From Anaerolineaceae bacterium UBA4799 (lineage in GTDB: Bacteria > Chloroflexota > Anaerolineae > Anaerolineales > Anaerolineaceae): a stretch of 7,697 nucleotides of DNA. The translations under genes were made by a program, and so were the position numbers. The stretch is taken from the NCBI GenBank assembly GCA_002402725.1, contig DHGL01000004.1:21129-28825 (forward strand), in the 5' to 3' direction. This document shows, in pieces, positions 1 to 7,181 of this stretch (positions within the stretch are counted from its first letter, which is position 1; each line of letters begins with the position of its first letter). The notes beneath the pieces were generated by a model. It worked only from the letters and a program-made list of their open reading frames with translations, was not told where the DNA came from and did not search any database.

Positions 1-2
1 TA

Positions 3-317
3 CAGGCTTACAGGCAAGAGAAGCTGGATCCGGTTGAAGTGGTCGCTTCCGCTTCTCTGGCGGAGGGTACGAGCGTTGCCCGGCCGGTAAGAGGAGGGCA
101 GATTCTCAAGCGTTTGCAGCACCACAACGGGATGATGTTAATGGGTTCAGAATCTCAACTGATGGAACTTTACCGTCTGTCTGCGCGCTCAGGGTGTTTT
201 TGCGAACCGACCTCTTGTTTATCCCTTATCCCGTTACTCAATGATAAAATAGAACTCGCTGAACCGGTCGTGGCAATCATGACAGGTTCAGGCAGTAAAA
301 CAAACGCAATCTTGTAA
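3..317 (+). CDS. Threonine synthase-like PLP-dependent enzyme, C-terminal part (5' end outside window)
   Basis: The reading frame is open from the window edge to a TAA at 315-317 and shows the last 104 residues of a protein. The visible part fits the C-terminal end of fold-type II PLP enzymes, most closely threonine synthase, which converts O-phosphohomoserine to threonine and phosphate in the cytoplasm. Supporting motifs in order are AEGTSVARPVRGGQIL (the 'AEGI..P.RG..IL' segment), RSGCFCEPTS (the 'eGif.EPtSA' segment) and VVAIMTGSGSK (the 'vvvlTGnGlK' end). In threonine synthases the Thr of that last motif lies near the cofactor ring. The PLP lysine and phosphate-binding loop are outside the window, so the exact substrate cannot be settled; another threonine synthase-fold enzyme is possible. 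A GTG at 39 is an internal codon, not a likely start. The gene reads in the same direction as rnc and may be co-transcribed with it. Confidence 0.72.
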   Translation, partial: QAYRQEKLDPVEVVASASLAEGTSVARPVRGGQILKRLQHHNGMMLMGSESQLMELYRLSARSGCFCEPTSCLSLIPLLNDKIELAEPVVAIMTGSGSKTNAIL

Positions 318-373
318 GTGAATAATGTGACCGCGAACCCCCCTGAAAAGAGAGGTTGGCGCTCTCCTTATTC

Positions 374-380
374 GAGGAGA
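374..380 (+). promoter_or_regulatory. Shine-Dalgarno that decides the rnc start
   Basis: GAGGAGA sits seven bases before an in-frame TTG at 387. The more upstream in-frame GTG at 318, directly after the preceding stop codon, has no purine-rich site in front of it. This favours the TTG as the true start. Confidence 0.6.
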
Positions 381-386
381 ATACGC

Positions 387-1124
387 TTGGATCATTCAGA
401 AAACGACTGCAATAGAGAAACCCCGGAGGAACTGGCTGCCAGGATCCTGCCGGACTTAACTGATATGCTGCTATTGAGCAGGGCATTAACCCACCGCTCC
501 TACTTGAATGAACATCCCGAAGCCCTTGAAGATAATGAGCGATTGGAATTCCTGGGTGACGCTGTACTCGATTTCGTAGTGGGTGCCTGGTTATATAACA
601 GATATCCTGAAATGCCGGAAGGCGATCTAACGCGCATGCGGTCAGCGTTGGTGCATACCGCTCAACTGGCCGAGTTCGCGCGCAGCATTCAACTGGGCCG
701 AGCCATGCGACTGGGCAGAGGAGAAATTCAGGCGGGTGGAGGTGAACGGTCCGGACTGCTATGTGATACATTTGAGGCGGTCATTGGAGCAATCTACCTG
801 GAAAAGGATATTGACGGGGTAAGAAGATTTATAAATCCTATGCTTGAAACTTCAGCGGAAGACATTCTAATCAATCATAAAAATGAGGACCCCAAAAGCA
901 AGTTGCAGGAATGGGCGCAGGGAAACGGTTACCCGGCTCCGGTGTACACTACCAGCGATGTTTCAGGTCCGGACCACTCAAAACTTTTTGTGGTGGACGT
1001 GATTGTGAACGGTAATGTCTGTGGCACAGGATCAGGACCCAGCAAACAGGCTGCTGCCAAACAGGCGGCTGATGACGCGCTTATCAAACTTCATCTTTCA
1101 GATTGGAAATCAACCCTGCGATGA
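387..1124 (+). CDS. rnc: Ribonuclease III
   Basis: Double-strand-specific endoribonuclease that processes rRNA precursors and structured mRNAs in the cytoplasm, acting as a Mg2+-dependent homodimer. With the TTG start at 387 it is 245 residues, close to the usual 220-250; the frame stays open back to a GTG at 318, which would add 23 residues of low-complexity, non-conserved leader. The catalytic domain spans about residues 15-155 and has the signature NERLEFLGD (50-58). The acidic residues matching E. coli E38, E41, D45, E65, D114 and E117 are all present as E51, E54, D58, E78, D127 and E130. The double-stranded RNA-binding domain runs from about 168 (DPKSKLQEWAQ) to 237, ending in the GPSKQAAAKQAADDAL helix. 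The stop overlaps the smc start (ATGA), so the two genes are probably co-transcribed and translationally coupled. The upstream PLP-enzyme gene ends 69 bases before the TTG. Confidence 0.95.
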   Translation: MDHSENDCNRETPEELAARILPDLTDMLLLSRALTHRSYLNEHPEALEDNERLEFLGDAVLDFVVGAWLYNRYPEMPEGDLTRMRSALVHTAQLAEFARSIQLGRAMRLGRGEIQAGGGERSGLLCDTFEAVIGAIYLEKDIDGVRRFINPMLETSAEDILINHKNEDPKSKLQEWAQGNGYPAPVYTTSDVSGPDHSKLFVVDVIVNGNVCGTGSGPSKQAAAKQAADDALIKLHLSDWKSTLR

Positions 1125-4100
1125 AACCGAAATTAAGATCTCTGGAGCTGCACGGGTATAAAACTTTCGCTGGCAGGGCATTGTTTGAGTTTCCCGGGAA
1201 TGTTACCGCGATTGTCGGTCCGAACGGGTCAGGTAAATCCAACATCGCGGACGCGGTACGCTGGGTGTTGGGAGAACAATCTTATACATTGTTGCGCGGT
1301 AAAAAGACCGAAGACATGATCTTCCTGGGTTCTGACCAGCGTCCGAAGGCGGGCATGGCTTCTGCTACGATTACTTTTAACAATGAGGAAGGCTGGCTTC
1401 CGGTAGATTACAGTGAGGTGGCGGTTGCGCGGCGGGCGTACCGCGATGGCAGCAATGAGTATTTACTCAACCGGCAACGGGTAAGGCTCAAGGACACGAC
1501 CGAGCTGCTGGCGCAGTCTGGACTGGCTGAAAGAACCTACACCATCATTGGTCAGGGTCTGGTGGATGCGGCGTTATCATTACGACCGGAAGAGCGCCGC
1601 AAGTTTTTTGAAGAAGCCGCTGGTATTGGTCTTTTCCGCTCGCGTCGAGAGGAAGCACTTTCAAGGTTGGATTCCACCCGCCGAAACCTTGAAAGGGTTA
1701 CCGATATCCTCGGAGAACTTGAACCACGTTTACGCAGCCTTGAACGCCAGGCGAAACGGGTGGAAGAATATGACCATGTGAAGGATGACCTTCAAGTATT
1801 ATTGAAAGATTGGTATGGATTTCACTGGCAAAACACGCAAAAAGAACTCCTGCGCAACCGTGAGGTACTGAAAAACCAGGAGATAAAGGTAGAAGCTGCC
1901 AGGTCAAGACGCGGAGAAATCGAGAAAAAAGTTGATGCGGCGCGACTACGGTTACAGGAATTACGCGACCTGCTCAATACCTGGCACATGGAAACCTCAG
2001 AATTGCATCGCCAGCGGGAAAGAATCAGCCGCGAAATTGCCGTGCTGGAGGAGCGGATCCGTTCATACCAGAACCAGGATATCACACTCAAGAATGAACT
2101 GTTGCGATATGAAGATTTAGAACACTCCTACCAGGAAAGGTTGAGCGCGTTAAAAAGTGACGAGGAAAGAATCAAGGTTGAACTCGCTCAGTGCGTGGAG
2201 CAACTGAAGGAAATCCGTAAAGTCTTTGATGAGCGAAAAATTGAGCGTGACCGCCTGGAATCTGAAATGAACCTGGCGCGCAAGAGACTGTTGGAGGTTG
2301 AAACCCGGCAGGTGCAGTTGAAGGCGCACCAGCGAGAATTGGAAGGACGCATCGAATCGTTTAATGAGAGCCGCGAAAACCTGCTCAAAAACATAGAACA
2401 GAATCAAACTGGAATGAATTCAGCTCAGCAGGGGATGGGAGACATCAAGGCTGAGCAGGCGATCGTGCAAAAGCGCGTGGAATCTTATGCGCGTGATCTC
2501 AGCAATGTCGTGGAAAAACTGGCTGATCTGGAACTCCAGGACAAGAAAATCTCAGGAGAAATCAGCCGCCTGGAGGCTGAGCATGCCCGGGCTAACGCGC
2601 AACTGGAAGTGCTTAACCAGGCAGAACGTGCTTTTACCGGGCTGGGCGATGGCGCCAGGAGCCTGCTCACTGCTGCTGGCAGTGGTAAATTACCCGGGGG
2701 ACTAAGGACATTGAGCAGTTATCTGGATGTCCCTTACGAACTTGAAACCGCTGTGAGCGCTGCCCTGGGAGACCAGCTGGACGCGGTGCTTTATGGAGAA
2801 GGAATTGACACTGAGAGGCTCCTCTCATTTCTTGAAAGTGATGAATCTGGCCGAGCGATGCTGATTCCACTCGTTGCCGCTGGCTCCGCCAAAGCCCGGA
2901 AATTCTCAGATCCCGGGGTGTTGGGGATGGCTCCTGACCTGGTAAAAACCGTGGATCAAGACCGTGGCCTGGTGAATTTCCTGCTGGGTCGGGTGATCAT
3001 CGTCAACGATCGCGCTACTGCCAGGCGTTTGGTAAAGGAAATCCCGGCAGATGGCAGGATCGTTACTCTCAGAGGTGAAGTATTTGATGGCAGCGGTGTC
3101 ATCATTGCCGGCAAAGAGAACCGGACGGGGGTCATCAGCCGGCCAAGAGAAAAGAAAGATCTGACACAACAGGTAAACACTGCTGCGGTAAGGCTGGCTG
3201 ATAAAAAAAAGGAATTGGAAGAGATTCAAAATAAAGTAACCTTATTGCGCGGCGAAAAGAATACTCTCGAAAAGTCTGCTCGTGATGCACAATCCAACCT
3301 TCAACAGGTGAATTCAACGTTCGCAGTGATGGAACGTGAATCGGCAAAACTGACTCAACAGTTGGAGTGGCAGAACAACCAGATTAACACGCTTGTCAAC
3401 CAGGTCAAATCCGCTGAATCTGATATTGTTGAGATTGAAACGGAAATTAAGGCGAATGACAACGCCATCAAAGAGCATAATCTAACCATACGCGGAATCA
3501 ATGAGCAGTTCCGGGGTATTCCCATTGATGAGATCCAGCAGCAGTTGGTGCACTGGAATACGACTCAGGCTGTAACAGAGCGGGCGCTTCGAGAGGGGAG
3601 CGGGCGTGTGGTTGAATTTGAACAGACGATTGCACAGAACCAGGCACTCATTGAACAGGTGAAAAAGCGCATTGAAGAACTGGTCATCACCACAACTGAA
3701 GTAACCGCGGCTATCGCGGAGGCCAGAAAGACAGAAGAAACGGTCAACCTGAGCCTGGCTGAATTCAGCACAAAAATCGATCCGGCGGAAATTGAACTGA
3801 GGAAACTCGAAAGCGAGTATTCCGCGCTGCAGCACGAGTATTCACAAACCCAGCAATTCGAGGCTAACGCTGACCGGGTATACACTCAGGCGCAGTTGGA
3901 ATATTCCCGCAGCCGCGAAGCGCTGGAAAACCTGCGAAGGCGCATTGAAGAAGATTTTGGGTTGGTAACCCTCGAGTATTCCGAAGAAGTCACCGGACCC
4001 ACACCATTACCATTGGAGGGGGTGGGTACACTGGTAGTGCTGGAAGAGTTGCCTAAAGGGTTGGAGGAATCGATCAATCGTCAACGTGCGCTGTTGAGGA

Positions 4101-4720
4101 GGATGGGAGCGATCAACCCGGAGGCTCGTAATGAATACCGGGAAGTAAAGCAACGCCACGATTTTATGAAGACCCAGCTCGCGGATTTGCAAAAAGCAGA
4201 TGGAGACCTGCGTCAGATTATCACGGAATTGGATGAACTGATGAACCACCAGTTCCGGACGACCTTTAATGCGGTTGCAGCTGAATTTAAGGAGATGTTC
4301 TCAAGGTTGTTCGGTGGGGGTTCCGCGCGGTTGGTGATGACCGATACCGATAACCCGACCGAAACGGGAATTGATATTGAAGCCAGGCTTCCGGGCAGGC
4401 GTGAGCAGGGATTGTCGCTCCTTTCTGGGGGTGAGCGTTCGCTAACGGCTGTCGCACTCATCTTTTCGCTGCTGCGCGTTTCTCCCACGCCATTTTGTAT
4501 CCTGGACGAGGTCGACGCGATGCTGGACGAGGCAAATGTGGGCAGATTCACTGAGTTGCTGCGGGATCTCAGCCAGGAGACGCAGTTTATCGTCATCACG
4601 CACAACCGTAATACCGTACAGGTGGCAGATGTGATTTACGGCGTGACCATGGGGCGCGATTCCGCCAGCCAGGTCATCAGCCTGCGCCTGGATGAACTGA
4701 GTGAAGAGATGGTAAAGTAA
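1121..4720 (+). CDS. smc: Chromosome segregation protein SMC (condensin ATPase)
   Basis: SMC forms a V-shaped homodimer that, with the kleisin ScpA and ScpB, compacts and separates the chromosome by ATP-driven loop extrusion. The product is 1199 residues, normal for bacterial SMC. The N-terminal head has Walker A GPNGSGKS (33-40) and the Q-loop region IIGQGLVD (142-149). A first coiled-coil arm covers about 175-504, rich in Glu, Lys, Arg, Gln and Leu. The hinge is about 505-664, starting FTGLGDGA and ending GSGVIIAGKENR. The second arm covers about 675-1040. The C-terminal head carries the ABC signature LSGGE (1101-1105), Walker B FCILDEVD (1125-1132, catalytic Glu 1130), the D-loop and the switch histidine H1161. 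The ATG at 1121 overlaps the rnc stop and gives the normal N-terminus; an ATG at 1103 would add six residues and has no ribosome binding site. No ftsY follows; a terminator comes directly after the gene. scpA and scpB are not in the window. Confidence 0.97.
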   Translation: MKPKLRSLELHGYKTFAGRALFEFPGNVTAIVGPNGSGKSNIADAVRWVLGEQSYTLLRGKKTEDMIFLGSDQRPKAGMASATITFNNEEGWLPVDYSEVAVARRAYRDGSNEYLLNRQRVRLKDTTELLAQSGLAERTYTIIGQGLVDAALSLRPEERRKFFEEAAGIGLFRSRREEALSRLDSTRRNLERVTDILGELEPRLRSLERQAKRVEEYDHVKDDLQVLLKDWYGFHWQNTQKELLRNREVLKNQEIKVEAARSRRGEIEKKVDAARLRLQELRDLLNTWHMETSELHRQRERISREIAVLEERIRSYQNQDITLKNELLRYEDLEHSYQERLSALKSDEERIKVELAQCVEQLKEIRKVFDERKIERDRLESEMNLARKRLLEVETRQVQLKAHQRELEGRIESFNESRENLLKNIEQNQTGMNSAQQGMGDIKAEQAIVQKRVESYARDLSNVVEKLADLELQDKKISGEISRLEAEHARANAQLEVLNQAERAFTGLGDGARSLLTAAGSGKLPGGLRTLSSYLDVPYELETAVSAALGDQLDAVLYGEGIDTERLLSFLESDESGRAMLIPLVAAGSAKARKFSDPGVLGMAPDLVKTVDQDRGLVNFLLGRVIIVNDRATARRLVKEIPADGRIVTLRGEVFDGSGVIIAGKENRTGVISRPREKKDLTQQVNTAAVRLADKKKELEEIQNKVTLLRGEKNTLEKSARDAQSNLQQVNSTFAVMERESAKLTQQLEWQNNQINTLVNQVKSAESDIVEIETEIKANDNAIKEHNLTIRGINEQFRGIPIDEIQQQLVHWNTTQAVTERALREGSGRVVEFEQTIAQNQALIEQVKKRIEELVITTTEVTAAIAEARKTEETVNLSLAEFSTKIDPAEIELRKLESEYSALQHEYSQTQQFEANADRVYTQAQLEYSRSREALENLRRRIEEDFGLVTLEYSEEVTGPTPLPLEGVGTLVVLEELPKGLEESINRQRALLRRMGAINPEARNEYREVKQRHDFMKTQLADLQKADGDLRQIITELDELMNHQFRTTFNAVAAEFKEMFSRLFGGGSARLVMTDTDNPTETGIDIEARLPGRREQGLSLLSGGERSLTAVALIFSLLRVSPTPFCILDEVDAMLDEANVGRFTELLRDLSQETQFIVITHNRNTVQVADVIYGVTMGRDSASQVISLRLDELSEEMVK

Positions 4721-4734
4721 GCCGAAAAAATCAA

Positions 4735-4764
4735 AAAACCGCGGGAGATTTTTCCCGCGGTTTT
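4735..4764. terminator. Bidirectional intrinsic terminator between smc and the PPIase gene
   Basis: A perfect 12-bp stem is formed by 4735-4746 and 4753-4764: CCGCGGGA pairs with TCCCGCGG, flanked by AAAA and TTTT, with a six-base loop. On the + strand the stem ends in TTTT, terminating smc 15-45 bases after its stop. On the - strand the stem is followed by TTTTTTGATTTTTT, a longer U tract, terminating the converging PPIase gene whose stop is at 4769-4771. One hairpin therefore serves both transcription units. Confidence 0.88.
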
Positions 4765-4768
4765 GTAC

Positions 4769-6082
4769 TTACTGGCTGGAAGTAATTCTGTATTCAGCCG
4801 GAATGGTTGGAGTACTCGGGACAACCGAAGCCCAGACATCTTTTTTCTCTATTTTGATCTCGGCTTTGGCATCCTTAATGAACTTCAAGAAGGCTTGTTG
4901 TTTCATCGCGTCCCACTGCTGGTCTGATAGAGCACGGACTTCTTTACCCAACAACTGAATTACGTGAAAACCGAAATCAGATTGAACGGGTTGGCTGATC
5001 TCACCGATTTCAAGGGCGTAGGCCGCGGTTTCGAAGGGTTCAACCATCTGTCCTTTTGAGAACCAGCCCAGGTCGCCGCCATTGGCGCCGGTGGAAGTAT
5101 CAACCGAGAGTTCAGCGGCGATGGTTCCGAAATCTTCGCCCTTTTCCAACCGGTCGATCACAGCATTGGCTTCTTCTTCCGTTGCCACCAGGATGTGCCG
5201 TGCCCAGACCATTTCCTGTTCGCGGGCGATATCTTTGGTCACTTCCTCATATACTTTTTGGTTCAATAAGAGGTTCTTTACGTACTCGCGAAAATCCGCT
5301 TCAGTATATGGGAACTGGTCACTTATGCTGGTGAGCATCTGATCGTAAAGCCCCTCAAAACCCTCACGGGTGTAGGCGGTCGGTGTGGGGGGAATCTGTG
5401 TGGCGGTAGGAACACCGGTTGGCGTGCCATCTTCCACGGTAGGCGTGATGAGAGCAGGGTCAGGCGTTGCGGTAGGTCCGGTTGTGGCGGTGGGTTCCGG
5501 TGAAGGCGTGGGTGTGATGGTGATGATGGCCAGCTGCTGTGCAGACATTGTCGATGTGGGCAGGAAGGCGTAGGTCGGCTCAGGGGTGGGAGTGCCTGCA
5601 GGGAAGAACCCGAAACCACGCTCCAGTTCCTTGTCGATATCTTCATCCGAGATGGAGATGCCCATTTCAGCGGCTTTCTTGGCGACAACCGCTTCGTTGA
5701 TCATTTTCTCCAAAACATCACTGCCGAACTGGATATAGTTATCCAGAGCGTTCTGCATCTCCAGCATTTGCGATTCGAAGAACATCGCGTATCCAGACGC
5801 GGCGTAAGAGGTGAAGGTTTCAACATAGGACAAACGTTCATATTGTACGCGTTTCACGAACTGGCTTACATTGATCGTAGTGTCGCCGACTTTCGCGACA
5901 GTTTTATGGTTCTTTAGTACAGTCCCCTGCAGTACACCATACCCCACCAGTATGACAACCACAGCCACGATCGCGATAAGGACAGTGATCATGATCTTCT
6001 TCTGCCGTTTTTCGCGCTGTAGCCTGGCTTCGTGTTTTTTGGAGGTAGGAGCTGTTGTTTTTTCTACATGTTCCTTTGTCAT
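4769..6082 (-). CDS. Membrane-anchored SurA/PrsA-like peptidylprolyl isomerase (parvulin family)
   Basis: Predicted extracytoplasmic foldase that catalyses cis-trans isomerisation of Xaa-Pro bonds in exported proteins. The 437-residue product begins with a basic stretch (residues 15-29), then one hydrophobic helix at about 30-50, without a lipobox. This suggests an uncleaved anchor with the rest outside the membrane. A SurA_N-like helical chaperone region follows (about 62-155 and 238-288), split by a Thr/Pro-rich insert at about 162-235. The parvulin domain is about 290-380, with ARHILV (His296), GGDLGWFSKGQMV (335-347), PFETAAYAL and FGFHVIQLLG (His373); the two histidines match the family's conserved pair. 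The tail (381-437) is charged, then Pro/Thr-rich. The ATG at 6082 has GAGG just upstream at short spacing. The gene lies 82 bases after rpsR on the same strand and may be the last gene of that operon or have its own promoter. The natural substrates are unknown. Confidence 0.9.
   Translation of the reverse strand: MTKEHVEKTTAPTSKKHEARLQREKRQKKIMITVLIAIVAVVVILVGYGVLQGTVLKNHKTVAKVGDTTINVSQFVKRVQYERLSYVETFTSYAASGYAMFFESQMLEMQNALDNYIQFGSDVLEKMINEAVVAKKAAEMGISISDEDIDKELERGFGFFPAGTPTPEPTYAFLPTSTMSAQQLAIITITPTPSPEPTATTGPTATPDPALITPTVEDGTPTGVPTATQIPPTPTAYTREGFEGLYDQMLTSISDQFPYTEADFREYVKNLLLNQKVYEEVTKDIAREQEMVWARHILVATEEEANAVIDRLEKGEDFGTIAAELSVDTSTGANGGDLGWFSKGQMVEPFETAAYALEIGEISQPVQSDFGFHVIQLLGKEVRALSDQQWDAMKQQAFLKFIKDAKAEIKIEKKDVWASVVPSTPTIPAEYRITSSQ
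5378..5599 (-). repeat. Thr/Pro-rich low-complexity insert coding segment within the PPIase
   Basis: About 74 codons (residues 162-235 of the PPIase) are dominated by Thr and Pro with Ala, Glu and Ser, in imperfect repeats such as TPTPEPT, TPTPSPEPTATT and PPTPTAYT. Cys is absent and Lys/Arg are nearly so. The segment interrupts the helical SurA_N-like region, so it is probably a flexible exposed loop or linker. Such Thr/Pro linkers are frequent in secreted proteins of Anaerolineae-like bacteria and may be glycosylated, but that is inference. Confidence 0.75.
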
Positions 6083-6147
6083 TTGGCCTCGATATCTTAA
6101 TCGTTCGCAACATTCTAGCCGATGATTGCGGCGAAGTGGTTAATATC

Positions 6148-6156
6148 TGGTATAAA
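6148..6156 (+). promoter_or_regulatory. Extended -10-like element pointing into rpsR antisense
   Basis: TGGTATAAA reads as an extended -10 (TGn plus TATAAA) on the + strand in the short gap between rpsR and the PPIase gene. A possible -35, TTGCGG at 6126-6131, is 19 bases upstream, longer than optimal. No + strand gene follows, so a transcript would run antisense to rpsR and ssb. It could simply be AT-rich gap sequence. Confidence 0.22.
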
Positions 6157-6164
6157 ATTCAGGA

Positions 6165-6449
6165 TTACCTGATTGAATCGCTCCAGCGTTCACCAGTGAA
6201 TGGGAGAAGCGCGATATGGCGGGCCCGTTTGATGGCTGATGCCAGGGAGCGCTGATGGCGGGCGCAGGTTCCGGTTTGCCTTCTTGGGCGGATTTTTCCG
6301 TCTTCAGTGACAAAGCGGCGCAGCAAATCGGTGTTCTTATAATCGATGGCGATATTCTTATCTGCGCAGAACTGGCAAATCTTCGGTCGCGCCACAAAAC
6401 GTCGTTGACCGGAAAATCGTTCGCTTTCGTTTGAAATTTCTTCGGACAT
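6165..6449 (-). CDS. rpsR: 30S ribosomal protein S18
   Basis: Small-subunit protein that pairs with S6 on the central platform of the 30S subunit. At 94 residues it is somewhat longer than the usual 70-80 because of N-terminal (about 18) and C-terminal (about 10) extensions. The conserved core is visible: [10 protein letters not shown] (24-32), [19 protein letters not shown] (35-53), [18 protein letters not shown] (56-73) and [11 protein letters not shown] (74-84). Cys25, Cys28, Cys62 and His65 form a CxxC...CxxH set that could bind zinc, as in the cysteine-containing form of S18. The start at 6449 has GGAG six bases upstream, in a gap of only 11 bases after the ssb stop, so it is almost certainly translated from the rpsF-ssb-rpsR message. 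Confidence 0.96.
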   Translation of the reverse strand: MSEEISNESERFSGQRRFVARPKICQFCADKNIAIDYKNTDLLRRFVTEDGKIRPRRQTGTCARHQRSLASAIKRARHIALLPFTGERWSDSIR

Positions 6450-6460
6450 TTTTTACTCCA

Positions 6461-6865
6461 TTAGAACGGATATTCATTATCTGTTTGAAAATCGGTTTCC
6501 TGAAGGTCTCCGCTCGGTAGGGCGCTTTCCTTTTTCTCACCCAGGATCATCATTTCAGAAGCCACAATTTCTATATTACTGTGTTTAACTCCTTCAGAAT
6601 CTTCCCAGCGGCGGGTTTGCAGGCGGCCTTCAACATAAACCTGTTGACCCTTGGTGAGATACTGCTTGCAGATCTCAGCCAGGTTTCCCCAGGCGACCAC
6701 ATTGAACCATTCAGTCTCTGAATGGCGTTCCCCATCCCCGGTATTCCACGAGCGGTTGGTGGCGACCGTAAAAGTGGTCACCGGCCGGCCGGTGGGGGTG
6801 AAACGCATTTCGGGGTCGCGCCCCAAATGACCGATGATCATCACCTTGTTTAAATCACGACCCAT
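6461..6865 (-). CDS. ssb: Single-stranded DNA-binding protein
   Basis: Coats single-stranded DNA during replication, recombination and repair, normally as a homotetramer, and recruits partner proteins through its C-terminal tip. The 134-residue product has one OB-fold (about 1-108) starting MGRDLNKVMIIGHLGRDPEM and containing TFTVATNRSW, TEWFNVVAWG and GQQVYVEGRLQTRRW. Trp40, Trp53, Trp59 and Trp87 lie at or near the DNA-stacking aromatic positions known in E. coli SSB (W40, W54, F60, W88). The acidic linker is short (about 20 residues) and the tip reads DNEYPF, a variant of the common DDDIPF that keeps the final Pro-Phe. The ATG has AAGGAG seven bases upstream. Its place between rpsF and rpsR is the classic arrangement. 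A promoter within the 31-base gap after rpsF is not evident. Confidence 0.96.
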   Translation of the reverse strand: MGRDLNKVMIIGHLGRDPEMRFTPTGRPVTTFTVATNRSWNTGDGERHSETEWFNVVAWGNLAEICKQYLTKGQQVYVEGRLQTRRWEDSEGVKHSNIEIVASEMMILGEKKESALPSGDLQETDFQTDNEYPF

Positions 6866-6896
6866 CTTACAACTCCTTAGTTTTACTGCAACTCAT

Positions 6897-7181
6897 TTAC
6901 TCGACCGCGGTGATCAAATAACGGATCACGGGTTCGTGGAAACGCAGGTTGCGGTCAAGTTCAGCGGTGAAAGCGGGGGCAATTTCTATGGTGAGCAGGA
7001 AATACTGCCCTTCACGCTGTTTGCGGATGATGTAGGCGAGGCGTTTCTTGCCCCAGGCATCCACTTTGGTAATGTTGCCACCGCCCGCTGTGATCCAACC
7101 TTTAACCTTTTCAAGAGCCTCATTGAGGGCATTCTCGTCCAATTCCGGATGGAAAATCAATACGAGTTCGTATGTGCGCAT
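6897..7181 (-). CDS. rpsF: 30S ribosomal protein S6
   Basis: Ribosomal protein that forms a heterodimer with S18 on the 30S platform. The 94-residue product matches the usual length and the ferredoxin-like S6 fold: it starts MRTYELVLIFHPELDE, has the central KVDAWGKKRLAYIIRKQREGQYFLLTIE (shown here as KVDAWGKKRLAYIIRKQ and following), and ends LRFHEPVIRYLITAVE. The ATG at 7181 is preceded at seven bases by GGAGG within AAAGGAGG, an excellent ribosome binding site; an in-frame start further upstream would add 17 basic residues with no conserved match and no such site. It is the first gene of the - strand cluster with ssb and rpsR. The leader in front of it can fold so that part of the ribosome binding site is paired, suggesting translational control. 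Confidence 0.96.
   Translation of the reverse strand: MRTYELVLIFHPELDENALNEALEKVKGWITAGGGNITKVDAWGKKRLAYIIRKQREGQYFLLTIEIAPAFTAELDRNLRFHEPVIRYLITAVE

Noticed and set aside
277..771. 164-residue frame opposite to rnc
   Set aside because: It lies fully antisense to conserved RNase III coding sequence and resembles no known protein.
1103..1120. Upstream ATG adding six residues to SMC
   Set aside because: It has no ribosome binding site, and the ATG at 1121 gives the normal SMC N-terminus and the ATGA coupling with rnc.
5323..5688. 121-residue Pro/Ser/Arg-rich frame opposite in phase to the PPIase
   Set aside because: It is a frame shadow created by the low-complexity Thr/Pro coding segment; the PPIase frame is complete and conserved.
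6112..6117. TAGAAT on the - strand as a -10 for the PPIase gene
   Set aside because: No acceptable -35 at 16-18 bases (nearest TTAACC is 20 bases away) and no TGn extension, so support is too thin.
6159..6172. Small hairpin TCAGG/CCTGA at the rpsR stop followed on the - strand by ATTTTAT
   Set aside because: The stem is only 5 bp with a 4-base loop and a broken T tract, too weak to call a terminator; at most a weak attenuator before the PPIase gene.
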